DNA of 64,000 nt. Source: Natrialba aegyptia DSM 13077 (lineage in GTDB: Archaea; Halobacteriota; Halobacteria; Halobacteriales; Natrialbaceae). Of the stretch, positions 1 through 8,287 are shown in pieces. Where the stretch lies: contig NZ_AOIP01000012.1 in the NCBI RefSeq assembly GCF_000337535.1, positions 1-64,000 on the forward strand, given 5' to 3'. The position numbers and the translations under genes are program-made. Position 1 is the first letter of the stretch; each line of letters opens with the position of its first letter. Under the pieces are notes generated by a model that was not told the origin of the DNA, did not search any database, and worked only from the letters and a program-made list of their open reading frames with translations.

Positions 1-164
1 CCCCGATCTCCTGTAGCCGCAAGGAACGGATTATTATAGCCCGAATAACATGGACGGACGGTTGAGAACGGGTCTACCGGTTTCCCCGCACTGGGATCCC
101 CTCCCTGCGGCCGAATCGAAATTGCACTGTTTGACAGACGAAACGGTCCACTGTCAACGGGAGA

Positions 165-1184
165 TTACTCGAGGCTGATGACGACTTTCCCCTGATGCTC
201 GCCGGCCTCGACGTATCGGTAGGCCTCGCGGACATCGGCGGCGTCGAAGGTACGGTCGATCACCGGCTCCATTTCCGAGGCGGCCATCGCCTGGGTCATC
301 CGGTCGAACATCGCGCGGCTGCCGACGCCCATCACGCCCTCGACGGTGAGCGCCTTGTGGAGGATCGGGCCCGGATGAACCTGTCCCTCCTGCCCGGCGA
401 GGACGCCGATGAGGTGGACGTGCCCACTCGGAGCGGCCGCCGCGAGTGACCGTTCGAGCGTTCCCGGGCCGCCGACCTCGACGACGTGGTCGACGCCACC
501 GCCGGTTCGCTCCCGGACGAGTTCACCCCAGTCGGGCGTTTCCTCGTAGTTGCACGTCCACGTCGCGCCCAGGTCGCGGGCGCGCTCGAGTTTGTCGTCG
601 CTGGAGGAGATCACGAAGACCTCGGCTCCGTGGAGTGCTGCGAACTGGAGGGCGAACGTCGAGACGCCGCCGGTTCCGAGCGCGAGGACGCGCTCGCCCG
701 CGCCGAGCCCGCCGTCTTCGACCAGCGCGCGCCAGGCGGTCAGCCCGGCACACGAGAGCGTCGCCCCCTGTTCGTATGAGAGGTGATCGGGCAGGGTCGT
801 GAGGCTCGCTGCGGGAAACGTGACGTACTCGGCCAGCACACCGTCGACGTTGCCGCCAGTCGTCCGGGCGATCTTCTCCCGCGTTCCGGGACCGTCGATC
901 CAGTCGGGTGCGAACGGCGTCGCGACCCGCTGGCCGTCCGAGAGTCGGTCGACCTGGTCGCCGACCGCGACGACCTCCCCGGCACCGTCGGAGAGCGGAA
1001 CGACCGGCAATTCCGAGCCGGGGTAGGCGAGTTCGTCGTTGGCGATCGCCAGATCCCGGTAGTTGAGCGAGGCGGCGTGGATTCGAACGAGCGCCTCGTC
1101 GGCGTCCGGCTCCGGTCGGTCGCGCTCGGTTTCGACGATGCCCGCGTAGTCACTCGTCGCGTCTTGCACCTCGTAGGCGTACAT
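165..1184 (-). CDS. Zinc-type/quinone oxidoreductase-like MDR dehydrogenase
   Basis: A 339-aa medium-chain dehydrogenase/reductase. The N-terminal GroES-like domain contains NYRDLAIANDELAYPG and a VVPLSDGAGEVVAVGD segment. The Rossmann domain carries the glycine-rich ALGTGGVSTFALQFA motif and binds NAD(P)H. The catalytic-zinc Cys/His ligands of classical alcohol dehydrogenases are not evident (NYRD replaces the C-x-x-D region), so a zinc-independent, quinone-reductase-like enzyme fits best. The ATG at 1184 is preferred over an upstream in-frame start because family members begin close to this Met. The substrate cannot be inferred, and the gene stands alone upstream of the FEN1 gene's 3' end. 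Confidence 0.88.
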   Translation of the reverse strand: MYAYEVQDATSDYAGIVETERDRPEPDADEALVRIHAASLNYRDLAIANDELAYPGSELPVVPLSDGAGEVVAVGDQVDRLSDGQRVATPFAPDWIDGPGTREKIARTTGGNVDGVLAEYVTFPAASLTTLPDHLSYEQGATLSCAGLTAWRALVEDGGLGAGERVLALGTGGVSTFALQFAALHGAEVFVISSSDDKLERARDLGATWTCNYEETPDWGELVRERTGGGVDHVVEVGGPGTLERSLAAAAPSGHVHLIGVLAGQEGQVHPGPILHKALTVEGVMGVGSRAMFDRMTQAMAASEMEPVIDRTFDAADVREAYRYVEAGEHQGKVVISLE

Positions 1185-1275
1185 AGCCGGATGGACGGGA
1201 CGGCCCAACTTCGGTGCTCCGCTTACCGACCGTTTTGCTGGCTCTGCGATAGTCTCCTGGTACTCACATCATGTG

Positions 1276-2253
1276 TCACGTCCAGCGATCGAGCCCCGTC
1301 TGCGTGACGCTCTCTTCGATGCGCTCGAAGCCGCGCTCTATCTCCCCCGGATCGACGCCCCACTCGTCGGTGACGTATTCCCGAGCCGCGTCCAGATCCG
1401 GATCGAGCGTCGTGCTGAACTCGTAGTCGTCGGTCACGTTCGGCTCGCGGAAGAGTTCGCGGACGCGGTCGCCGTACCGGATCGAGTCGCCGCGGGCCTC
1501 GAGCACGCCCCAGAGGTCCCCGTGCTCGGTGATCTCCGCGATGGCCGTTTTCGGGCCGATACCGGAGACACCTTCGTTGAAGTCGGTGCCGATGAGGATG
1601 GCGGCGTCGATGAGCTGTTCGAGGGTCAGGCCGTGGTGGTCGAGCGTCGCCTGGAGATCCATGCGCTCGGGGTCGCCCTTGCTCGTCAGTTGGCGGAGCG
1701 TGAGCGGCGCGCCGAAGAGCAGGGCGTCGTAGTCCTCCGAGCCGACGTAGTCGGCGTCGCCGCGCCGGGCCATGTGCGCGGCCTGGGCCTCGCCCTCGGC
1801 GGGAGCTTCGACGATCGGCACGTCGAGCAGTTCGAGGAGCTCGCGACTGGTCTCCTGAATCGTCGGGGTGAGCCGCTGGGTTCGGGACTCGAGTTGGGCG
1901 ATGGCGACCTCGTCGCCCTCCTCGCGGGCGGTCTCGAGTTGCTCCTCGTAGGTTCGGCGCTGGTCCCGCCGGGATTCGATCTCGTCTTCCTTGAGCTCGG
2001 AGGGGCCGCCGTCGAAGACCATCACCGGCGTCACGTCGTTTTCGAAGAACTTGGGCAGTCCCTGGACGATGCCGACCAGATTGGCGACCTCGGTCCCGTC
2101 CCCGGTCGTGTATTTCGCGCTGTTGGTCCACTTGACCGTCGTCGTCAGATAGCGGTAGAGCCAGTTGTGCGCGTCGACGGCGACGACGCCCTCGATGTCC
2201 GCGAACGGAACCTCCTCGATGACGGCGATGTCGCGCAAAGCAGCGTTTCCCAT
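1276..2253 (-). CDS. fen: Flap endonuclease FEN1
   Basis: A 325-aa structure-specific 5'-flap endonuclease/5'-3' exonuclease of Okazaki fragment maturation and repair. The start MGNAALRD places the conserved Gly2 used in the active site. Acidic metal ligands are visible in VAVDAHN (D27), [23 protein letters not shown] and [10 protein letters not shown], and the helix-hairpin-helix [16 protein letters not shown] follows. Length matches archaeal FEN1. The C-terminus ends QTGLDRWT, which sits where the PCNA-interacting peptide lies; it lacks the usual FF pair, so PCNA binding would use a non-canonical motif (inference). It is probably transcribed alone. Confidence 0.97.
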   Translation of the reverse strand: MGNAALRDIAVIEEVPFADIEGVVAVDAHNWLYRYLTTTVKWTNSAKYTTGDGTEVANLVGIVQGLPKFFENDVTPVMVFDGGPSELKEDEIESRRDQRRTYEEQLETAREEGDEVAIAQLESRTQRLTPTIQETSRELLELLDVPIVEAPAEGEAQAAHMARRGDADYVGSEDYDALLFGAPLTLRQLTSKGDPERMDLQATLDHHGLTLEQLIDAAILIGTDFNEGVSGIGPKTAIAEITEHGDLWGVLEARGDSIRYGDRVRELFREPNVTDDYEFSTTLDPDLDAAREYVTDEWGVDPGEIERGFERIEESVTQTGLDRWT

Positions 2254-2335
2254 TGCCTCTCTATTCGGGCGAGCGGGTTTTGAATCGTTGGCTTCCGTCG
2301 CGAGTTCACTCGCCGTCGGAATTCCTCAACGATAG

Positions 2336-2350
2336 AAACACTTTTAATTT
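2336..2350 (+). promoter_or_regulatory. TATA-box promoter of the PQQ-propeller gene
   Basis: The stretch aacacttttaatttc lies about 27-41 bp before the GTG at 2377. That spacing predicts a leaderless or near-leaderless transcript and supports the GTG start. Confidence 0.55.
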
Positions 2351-2376
2351 CCACTCATACAGATTCGATACGTACT

Positions 2377-3777
2377 GTGAAGAACTCCGTCGAGAACGTC
2401 AGTCGACGGGCAGTTCTCGCCGGGGCGGGATCGCTACTCGTCGCGGGCTGTCTCGGCGCTGAGCGGACGCCCGGGACCAGTGATCTCGACTGGCGAATGT
2501 ACGGCCGCGACCCGGGTCGGACGCGGTTCGTCCCGAACGCGTCCCTCCCGCGCGACGGCGTCGATATCGCCTGGGAACGCTCGGTCAGCGCCTCCGGCTG
2601 GTACCCGCCGGTCGTCGCGAACGAAACCGTCTACTGCCAGTACAGCAACGGACTCTTCGTCCTCGACGCCGCGACGGGGGAAGGGACGCGTGCGAGCACC
2701 TACGGGCCGTTCGGCCGCGATATCTTGCCGATGGCGTTCGCCTCGACCGAACTCTACCGGGACGGCGTGTTGGTCGTTCCGTATGACACCGTCATCGGCG
2801 GCTACGCTGCCGGCCGCGACGGCTGGCCAGACTCGGTTTCGGGGATCGGCCAGGAACGCGCTCGCTGGTGGCTCGACGGCGACTCGACGAGCACGTCTCG
2901 ACTGCCCCCCAGAGCTTCCGCCGGCGAGTGGCTCGGCTCGCCGCTCGTCGTCGACGGGACGCTCGTCTCGTTGCATCCACGGTCGGCGACGCTTTCTGCG
3001 AGCGATAGCGACGACGGAAGCAACCGCTGGCGATTCGACCTCGAGACGGTCGCCGCCGACGGATACGTCGCCTCCCCGGTCGGCCACGTCGTCGATACGA
3101 CAACCGGTACCGCCGTCGTCAAACTCCGGACGCGGCGGGAGGAGGCCGCCGTCGTCGTCCCGCTGCTCGTCGGAATCTCCAGCGAGAACGGGTCGCTCGA
3201 ATGGCAAACGACCACGGACGAAGTCTCATCCGGCGACACGAACCCGGGCGTCGAACCCGCGGACAGTCTCACAACGCGCGACGGCACTGTCTACACGATC
3301 GACTGGAACACATCGACCCGAGCGCTTCGTCTCTGTGAACTCGACGCTGCGACCGGTGAACTCGGCTGGACGAAATCGCTCGATCGAACCGAACACATCG
3401 GTGTCGCCGTCGACGAGGCGCGGCTCTATCACGTCGGGTTGATCGACCGCGAGGAGGTACCCGAGACGTTCCGCATCGTCGCACTCGACCGCGACAGTGG
3501 CTCCCGACGGTGGGCTGTGACGATCGACGATGCGCCGTTGGATCCCCGACTTCCGTACGGGGCACCGCCGACGGTCGCCGACGAGCACCTGCTCGTTCCC
3601 GGCAAGCGGGGACTTCACGCACTCGATCGGGGAACCGGCGAGATCCTGTGGACGTTCACAGAGATGGTCCCGACCAGCGGCGGCGGGTCGGTCGAACGCA
3701 GCGGGATGACGCCGGCCGTCGTCACCGACGACCGCATCGTGATCGGAACGACGCTCGCGCTCTACGGACTCGAATAG
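2377..3777 (+). CDS. PQQ-like beta-propeller lipoprotein, Tat-exported
   Basis: A 466-aa protein starting at GTG. Residues 9-26 form a twin-arginine lipoprotein signal (SRRAVLAGAGSLLVAGC) whose Cys would be lipidated, placing the protein on the outer face of the membrane. The mature part shows repeated blades with the PQQ/quinoprotein-like pattern: YCQYSNGLFVLDAATGEG, LCELDAATGELGWTK, VALDRDSGSRRW and LHALDRGTGEILWTF. These blades form an eight-bladed propeller in the family, usually as a binding scaffold; no PQQ-binding enzyme residues can be assigned. The next gene starts 1 nt after the stop, so the two are translationally linked. Confidence 0.87.
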   Translation: MKNSVENVSRRAVLAGAGSLLVAGCLGAERTPGTSDLDWRMYGRDPGRTRFVPNASLPRDGVDIAWERSVSASGWYPPVVANETVYCQYSNGLFVLDAATGEGTRASTYGPFGRDILPMAFASTELYRDGVLVVPYDTVIGGYAAGRDGWPDSVSGIGQERARWWLDGDSTSTSRLPPRASAGEWLGSPLVVDGTLVSLHPRSATLSASDSDDGSNRWRFDLETVAADGYVASPVGHVVDTTTGTAVVKLRTRREEAAVVVPLLVGISSENGSLEWQTTTDEVSSGDTNPGVEPADSLTTRDGTVYTIDWNTSTRALRLCELDAATGELGWTKSLDRTEHIGVAVDEARLYHVGLIDREEVPETFRIVALDRDSGSRRWAVTIDDAPLDPRLPYGAPPTVADEHLLVPGKRGLHALDRGTGEILWTFTEMVPTSGGGSVERSGMTPAVVTDDRIVIGTTLALYGLE

Positions 3778-3778
3778 T

Positions 3779-4729
3779 ATGTCGACACCGAACGATTCGA
3801 ACGACGGGACGCCGACTGGCACCGAACCGTCACAGCAGCCGGCGGACGATGCTTCCGTCGGATTGATCGGCCTCATCCGAATCACCATCGCCGTGCTCCG
3901 CGCTCGACCGTCGTTACTCGTCCCCTTCGCGCTCGCCGGCGTGGTCGGAGCGACGAGTGCAGTCGCCAGGATCGAATCGCCGTATCCCGTCGATATGGTG
4001 GCGTTTCCCGCCAACGGCGTCGTCCACCTTTCGGTCGCACTGGTACCGGCACTGGAGCCGATGGTCGAGGTGAACTCGGGTCTCGTTCTCGGGCTGAAAC
4101 CGGCGTTCCTGGCCGTACTCATCGGCTGGCAGGTCGGACTCGCGCTCGCGGTGACGGTGGCGTTTGCGGGGGTCGTTCGGGCGGCGGCTCGTTTAATTTC
4201 GAAAACGCACGCGATCTCATCGCCATCGGCGACATCCGAAGTCGGGGCTGACGAGAGCAAGGGACTCATTCCGAGTCTCGTCCCGTCACCCGTCCGACTC
4301 GGCTGGCTCTTCGCGTACGTGCTCGGGATCCAGATCGTGCTGCTCGCCGGTCTTTTCGTGGTTGGAGCGTTCGGAATCGGACCCGGACCCGGATCGACCG
4401 GACTCGGTCCGCTTTTCGGATGGCTGTTCGTCGTCGTTCCCATCGCGAGCGGACTCTTTCTAACGCCCGCAGCGATCGTGATCGGCGGCAAACGCCCGAT
4501 CGAGGCTGCGATTGAGAGCGCCGCATACGCCGTGAGACGTCCGCTCTCGGTCGTCGCGTTACTCCTCGCTACCGGCTATCTCGGCACCGTCCTGACCGGC
4601 GTCTTTCACGGCGGACCGTCCCCGCGGATCGGCGTCGCACTCGGAACGTTCACGAGCGTCGCCGTCGGCGGGACACTCCACGCAATCGTCGTTGCAGCGG
4701 CGTACGTTTGCTGGTCGGCCGACAGCTAG
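3779..4729 (+). CDS. Multi-pass membrane protein coupled to the PQQ-propeller gene
   Basis: A 316-aa protein with a short polar Ser/Thr-rich N-terminus and about six hydrophobic segments (for example LLVPFALAGVVGATSAVA, LGIQIVLLAGLFVVGAF, LSVVALLLATGYLGTVLTG). It resembles the DUF4013/YIPF-like haloarchaeal membrane proteins in layout only, and I cannot name a family with certainty. Its ATG overlaps the end of the lipoprotein gene, so the pair probably works together at the membrane. The stop overlaps the 3' end of the convergent GNAT gene by 4 bp. Confidence 0.8.
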   Translation: MSTPNDSNDGTPTGTEPSQQPADDASVGLIGLIRITIAVLRARPSLLVPFALAGVVGATSAVARIESPYPVDMVAFPANGVVHLSVALVPALEPMVEVNSGLVLGLKPAFLAVLIGWQVGLALAVTVAFAGVVRAAARLISKTHAISSPSATSEVGADESKGLIPSLVPSPVRLGWLFAYVLGIQIVLLAGLFVVGAFGIGPGPGSTGLGPLFGWLFVVVPIASGLFLTPAAIVIGGKRPIEAAIESAAYAVRRPLSVVALLLATGYLGTVLTGVFHGGPSPRIGVALGTFTSVAVGGTLHAIVVAAAYVCWSADS

Positions 4730-5346
4730 CGCGGCGATTCCGCGTCAGTCTCTCCCGTCGCTTCCGGTGGTGGCTCGCTTCCACACCGGGAGTCGAGAAA
4801 CGAGTGTTCGGCGTCGGAGAGGTCGCGGCTGCGGAACTCGTCGAGACCGGCCTGATACGCGTCTCGAGTTCGGCCAGCGACTTCCGAAGCAGCGGGTTCA
4901 TCGGCCGCAATGTCGGAGGGGGGAGCGGTCTCGCTATCGATCGTCACCGTCGGTGGATACTCGAGTACGAGTTCGGCGATGCCGGTCGTCTCGCCGGTGT
5001 AGCCGAAGCCGGCGCGGTAGAGCGCCTCGTAGGCGAAGGGGTTGTTGACGGCGATGCGGAGGCGGTCGTAGCCGTGCTCTCTCGCGCGGTCGCGGACGAG
5101 GGCGACGAGTTCGGGACCGATCCCCTCGCCGCGGCGGTCGCGGGCGACCGTGACGTATCGCAACCAGAGCGTGTTTTCGTCGGTTCGGTCCTCGTTGAAC
5201 GCGATAGCTCCGACGGTGGTGTCGTCCTCGCGGGCGACAGCCTTCCCCGTATTCGTCATGACGAACTTGCCGGCGTAGCTGAACCGCGTGTGATCGAGGC
5301 GCAGTTTCGGTCCGTCCGGCGGCCACGCGAGCAGTTCGTAGTCCAC
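4726..5346 (-). CDS. GNAT family N-acetyltransferase
   Basis: A 206-aa acetyl-CoA-dependent acyltransferase. Motif A of the GNAT fold is clear: LRYVTVARDRRGEGIGPELVA gives the R/Q-x-x-G-x-G/A acetyl-CoA loop. It is followed by the NNPFAYEALYRAGFGYTGE motif B region. After residue ~140 there is an acidic C-terminal extension of about 65 residues (ETAPPSDIAADEPAASEV) not needed for catalysis. The start is GTG. The acceptor substrate is unknown. It converges on the membrane-protein gene with a 4-bp overlap. Confidence 0.87.
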   Translation of the reverse strand: MDYELLAWPPDGPKLRLDHTRFSYAGKFVMTNTGKAVAREDDTTVGAIAFNEDRTDENTLWLRYVTVARDRRGEGIGPELVALVRDRAREHGYDRLRIAVNNPFAYEALYRAGFGYTGETTGIAELVLEYPPTVTIDSETAPPSDIAADEPAASEVAGRTRDAYQAGLDEFRSRDLSDAEHSFLDSRCGSEPPPEATGETDAESPR

Positions 5347-5440
5347 GGTGGAATCGAACGGTCGTTGGGACGAGAGCCACTAATAGACACCGGAGTGATG
5401 CGTTCTTGGGGAATTACCAGTAGATATTCCAGTTGGACAA

Positions 5441-5452
5441 ACCATTATAGCG
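5441..5452 (+). promoter_or_regulatory. TATA box of the membrane protein gene at 5482
   Basis: accattatagcg lies about 30-40 bp before the ATG at 5482, which argues against the much longer upstream reading frame being translated. Confidence 0.5.
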
Positions 5453-5481
5453 CCGGTTGTGGTACGACAGCCAGAACCAGT

Positions 5482-6033
5482 ATGAGTGCTGAATCCGACA
5501 CCCAGTCTGCGGTCGGCATCGAGAACTCGATTGGCTGGCCGATCGGGAGCGCGCTCGGTGGCGCAATCGGTGCGCTCGCGTTCGGGCTCCTCATGTGGGT
5601 CTACGACCCGGATACCGTGTCCGCTGCGATCCCCGGCATATACGGGCTCGATCCAGTAGGTGTCGTCGGTTGGGGCATCCACATCGTTCACGGAATCCTG
5701 CTGGGGCTCCTCTTCGGGCTGCTCGTCACTCGTAACGTGTTCCTCGGCGTGATCATGACGAGTCCCGAAACGGGAGCACTCTCGCGAACCGGCCTCACAC
5801 TTCGCCTCATCGGGGCCGGGTTCGTCTTCGGATTGGCTATCTGGGCGATCCTGCCGTTGCTCGTCCTCCCCGTCTGGATCGAAGCGATCGGCACCGGTAC
5901 CGCGACCGAGTTTCCGACCACTGCGATCGAGAGCATGCTCGGGCACGTCATCTTCGGGTCCGTTCTCGGTCTCGTCTTCGCGCTCGTCACCGACCTTCGC
6001 TCGCGCTCGCCCGGGACGCCACTCGAAGGGTAG
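5482..6033 (+). CDS. Small haloarchaeal membrane protein with four to five TM helices
   Basis: A 183-aa protein with several hydrophobic stretches (SALGGAIGALAFGLLMWVY, HIVHGILLGLLFGLLVT, IGAGFVFGLAIWAILPLLVL, HVIFGSVLGLVFALV). The glycine-spaced helices and the paired HIVHG/GHVIFG motifs suggest an internal repeat of a helix hairpin. No enzyme motif is visible and the function is unknown. The start ATG follows a TATA box with archaeal spacing. Upstream in-frame codons lack start context and lie over the convergent GNAT gene. Confidence 0.8.
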   Translation: MSAESDTQSAVGIENSIGWPIGSALGGAIGALAFGLLMWVYDPDTVSAAIPGIYGLDPVGVVGWGIHIVHGILLGLLFGLLVTRNVFLGVIMTSPETGALSRTGLTLRLIGAGFVFGLAIWAILPLLVLPVWIEAIGTGTATEFPTTAIESMLGHVIFGSVLGLVFALVTDLRSRSPGTPLEG

Positions 6034-6083
6034 TCGGAGACGGCGGCGTACGGTGGAACGCCCACCAGAACAGTGTCGACCGG

Positions 6084-6278
6084 GATTGCTCAGAGCGGGA
6101 TTGCTGCTGCTCGGGAATTTGTTCGCAGCAGCAATGCGCACATCCGTTCGTCAAAAAAATGCGCGGACCGGGATTTGAACCCGACTGCAAGACGGTCGTC
6201 CTCACTTCGTTCGGACGCTGCGACTCGCGCGCTTCAAATCCCTCTTCGCATTTTCTCCCCACGTCTGTTCGTCAAAAA
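6084..6278 (-). repeat. tRNA-Gly-associated hairpin element with duplicated tRNA 3' tail
   Basis: Directly downstream of tRNA-Gly lies a chain of inverted repeats. Hairpin 1 has 8-bp arms 6247-6254/6275-6282 overlapping the tRNA end, with loop motif GACGAACAGACGTG. Hairpin 2 has 10-bp arms 6170-6179/6233-6242 (gggatttgaa/ttcaaatccc). Its distal arm is a second copy of the tRNA T-arm and acceptor 3' strand (6160-6183). A second hairpin-1 loop, GACGAACGGATGTG, is at 6139-6152, followed by a third hairpin (6100-6110/6125-6135). The tail copies are 119 bp apart. A similar module follows tRNA-Arg at 42967. Confidence 0.7.
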
Positions 6279-6349
6279 TGCGCGGACCGGGATTTGAACC
6301 CGGGCCATGAGCTTGGAAGGCTCAGGTCCTACCACTAGACCATCCGCGC
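6279..6349 (-). tRNA. tRNA-Gly (anticodon TCC)
   Basis: On the minus strand the acceptor stem GCGCGGA (6349-6343) pairs with TCCGCGC (6286-6280), and position 73 is A. The D-arm (GGTCTAGTGGTAGGACC), the anticodon stem-loop (TGAGCCTTCCAAGCTCA) with TCC at the anticodon, and the T-arm (CCCGGGTTCAAATCCCGG) are all intact. Total length is 71 nt with no encoded CCA and no intron. A TATA-like ccttaaacg on the minus strand (6372-6380) lies 23-31 bp upstream. Confidence 0.97.
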
Positions 6350-6371
6350 GCACTCCCCGGTTTTGGCTCCA

Positions 6372-6380
6372 CGTTTAAGG
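6372..6380 (-). promoter_or_regulatory. TATA box of tRNA-Gly
   Basis: Minus-strand ccttaaacg sits 23-31 bp upstream of the tRNA 5' end, the usual archaeal spacing. Confidence 0.55.
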
Positions 6381-6432
6381 CTCTTCCTTTTCGATCCGAT
6401 CGCCCGCCCGGAGCGGGGTCGCACCCACGAGT

Positions 6433-7146
6433 TCACTCCTGAGCTCCGGCGACGACTGCATAGCAGTTCCCGCTCGAGAGCTCCCACTCGCGGAGATCGA
6501 GCGCGCTCCGTTCGAGGTCGCGTTCGAACTCGGGCGGCAAGTAGATGTGATAGAAGCGGTCGACGGTCTCGCCGCCGGGGAGGGTCCACTCGACCGTCGT
6601 ATCGAATCCCGTCTCGGCGGCGGCGTCGCTGTCGAAGCGGTCGTGAGCGGTCGACCAGACGCTGACCAGCGCTCGGCCGTCGGGTCGGAGGACGCGCCCG
6701 AGTTCGTCGAGGCTCCGCCGTCGCAGCTTCCGTGTTGGCAGATGGTGGAGCGTTGCAACGTAGATGCCGACGGTGATGGCATCCGTCGCAAGCGGGAGCG
6801 TGGCGGCGTCGCCCTGACAGAGAGCGACGCTGAACTCGTTCGTGCGGGCGCGTTCCCGACCGGTTTCGAGGAGGTTGCGGCTGATGTCGAGACCGAGAAC
6901 GCGGTCGACGGCGTCGGTCGCGGCGAGCAGTTCGGCGTGGCGACAGTTGCCACAGCCGAGGTCGAGACCGACGAGCGGCCGGGTCGCCGAATCGGCTGGT
7001 GCAGTCCGTTCGGCGAGTGGCTCGGTCGTTTCGATGAACGACTCGACTTCGGGCCAGGCGTATTCGCGGGTCGTTGCGAAGTGACTCGCGATGTGATCGT
7101 AGGTGTCACGGACTGTGCTGGGGGTCGCTCTGTCGTCCTCCTCCAT
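6433..7146 (-). CDS. Class I SAM methyltransferase, Trm9/ALKBH8-like
   Basis: A 237-aa Rossmann methyltransferase. Motif I is GLDLGCGNCRHAELL, motif II includes LGLDISRNLL, and motif IV/V reads VATLHHLPTRKLRR...LGRVLRPDGRALVSVWS. This last block closely matches Trm9-type enzymes, which methylate the carboxymethyl group of wobble uridines in tRNA, and also matches generic Methyltransf_11 proteins. The C-terminal part (YHIYLPPEFERDLE) also fits Trm9. Such enzymes need the small zinc protein Trm112, and a Trm112-like gene lies at 17840-18055. ATG 7146 is chosen because family members start shortly before TYDHIASHF. The tRNA substrate is inference. Confidence 0.82.
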   Translation of the reverse strand: MEEDDRATPSTVRDTYDHIASHFATTREYAWPEVESFIETTEPLAERTAPADSATRPLVGLDLGCGNCRHAELLAATDAVDRVLGLDISRNLLETGRERARTNEFSVALCQGDAATLPLATDAITVGIYVATLHHLPTRKLRRRSLDELGRVLRPDGRALVSVWSTAHDRFDSDAAAETGFDTTVEWTLPGGETVDRFYHIYLPPEFERDLERSALDLREWELSSGNCYAVVAGAQE

Positions 7147-7311
7147 TAGCGGGTGTCGGCCCCGGGCGCGCAAAAAGCGTTGCGTTCGACCGTTCGTACC
7201 AGTAGGACAGATTGTTCTGCCGAAGAGAGTATCTGCAGATCATGTCTGTCAACCGACGTGATTAGCTGTGCGTTACGTTCATACGATGGGAGCGCTAACC
7301 GTGAGTACGGA

Positions 7312-7782
7312 ATGAGGCGCGAGCATTTCACGTTACACGTCAGCAATATTGACTGGGTCGAAACTGGCGAGAACCCGAGCAAACCCTCGGTATCGATCGA
7401 CTTTACCGGCCCAGCAGCGACACTCCGTGAGCGCCTTACTGGCCCCGACGACGAAATCCTCGACGCGGGCGAAACCGACGTCGCCTTGCGGCTCCAGGAA
7501 CCGCTCGGAAACGACACCACCGGCGTCGTCAGCGTCACGAACCGCATCACGGGCGATTTCATTCTCGAACTCAACGAGGACGCAGCCGACGTCCTTCAGT
7601 TCATTCGTGCGGCCCGTGGGTACGGCGAGGGTGCGGCCGACGACGAGGGCCGATACGAGGTCGAAATCACGCTCGATGGCGACTCCTTTGTCACCTACGA
7701 CAAACGAACGTTTCTCGTCTACGACGACGAAGGCAGTCTCCTCCGACAGCACAGCCTGATCCCGAGCGGCGTCGAACTCTAG
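7312..7782 (+). CDS. DUF5793 family protein
   Basis: A 156-aa haloarchaeal conserved protein starting MRREHFTL. It is predicted to be a compact beta-rich soluble protein: VSIDFTGPAATLRERL, VALRLQEPL, GVVSVTNRITGDFILELNEDA and the conserved C-terminus LLRQHSLIPSGVEL. I recognise the family from these N- and C-terminal blocks; its function is not known. ATG 7312 is chosen because conservation begins there, whereas the upstream in-frame extension is compositionally different. It stands alone between divergent and co-directional neighbours. Confidence 0.82.
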   Translation: MRREHFTLHVSNIDWVETGENPSKPSVSIDFTGPAATLRERLTGPDDEILDAGETDVALRLQEPLGNDTTGVVSVTNRITGDFILELNEDAADVLQFIRAARGYGEGAADDEGRYEVEITLDGDSFVTYDKRTFLVYDDEGSLLRQHSLIPSGVEL

Positions 7783-7937
7783 TCGAACGCGCCAATTCTC
7801 CCCCATCCGAATCGGACTGCGCCGTTACGTTCGAAGCCGACTCCGCGGTCAGTCGCGCCAGTCACGGGACACACTGCCGGCGCTTGTACATCCGAGCGCG
7901 TGCCTATCACCGGCAGTTTTGCGACCGACCGCCACAC

Positions 7938-7949
7938 AATCCTTAAGCC
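7938..7949 (+). promoter_or_regulatory. TATA box of the UPF0058 gene
   Basis: aatccttaagcc lies 23-34 bp before ATG 7972, which predicts a leaderless mRNA and fixes this start. Confidence 0.5.
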
Positions 7950-7971
7950 GAAACCGTTCGTACCTGTGGGT

Positions 7972-8250
7972 ATGCATAAGGACGAACTCCTCGAGCTACA
8001 CGAAGAACTCGTCGTCATTATGGAGTACTTCGAAGAGCGCGAGGAGGTCGACGAGAGCCTGTTCGAAGCGTACCACCAGCTCGATGTCGATCCCTCGCAT
8101 GTCCATAAATCAAAGAGTGAACACAAACACGCCGTCTTCGTCCTCGGAAACGCACTGGCGGGGGCGATGAGCGAAGACGAGTTCTCGAGCGCGGGCCGAA
8201 TTGGCAAGCGAATGAAAGAACTTGCTGAGGATGCCGAGTCGAAAATATAG
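7972..8250 (+). CDS. UPF0058 family protein
   Basis: A 92-aa helical protein, MHKDELLELHEELVVIMEYFEE..., matching the short archaeal UPF0058 family over its full length. The middle contains VDPSHVHKSKSEHKHAVFVLGNALA and the C-terminus is charged. No catalytic motif is evident, and the family has no established function. The TATA box 23-34 bp upstream of ATG 7972 supports this start rather than the longer upstream frame. The next gene starts 37 nt downstream and could be cotranscribed. Confidence 0.88.
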   Translation: MHKDELLELHEELVVIMEYFEEREEVDESLFEAYHQLDVDPSHVHKSKSEHKHAVFVLGNALAGAMSEDEFSSAGRIGKRMKELAEDAESKI

Positions 8251-8287
8251 GCGAAACGTATTTGTTGCACTTGCCGCTTGTTGAACT

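Noticed and set aside
6375-7109. A 244-codon minus-strand frame over the methyltransferase
   Set aside because: It is a Ser/Arg-rich out-of-frame shadow; the SAM-binding motifs lie in the other frame.
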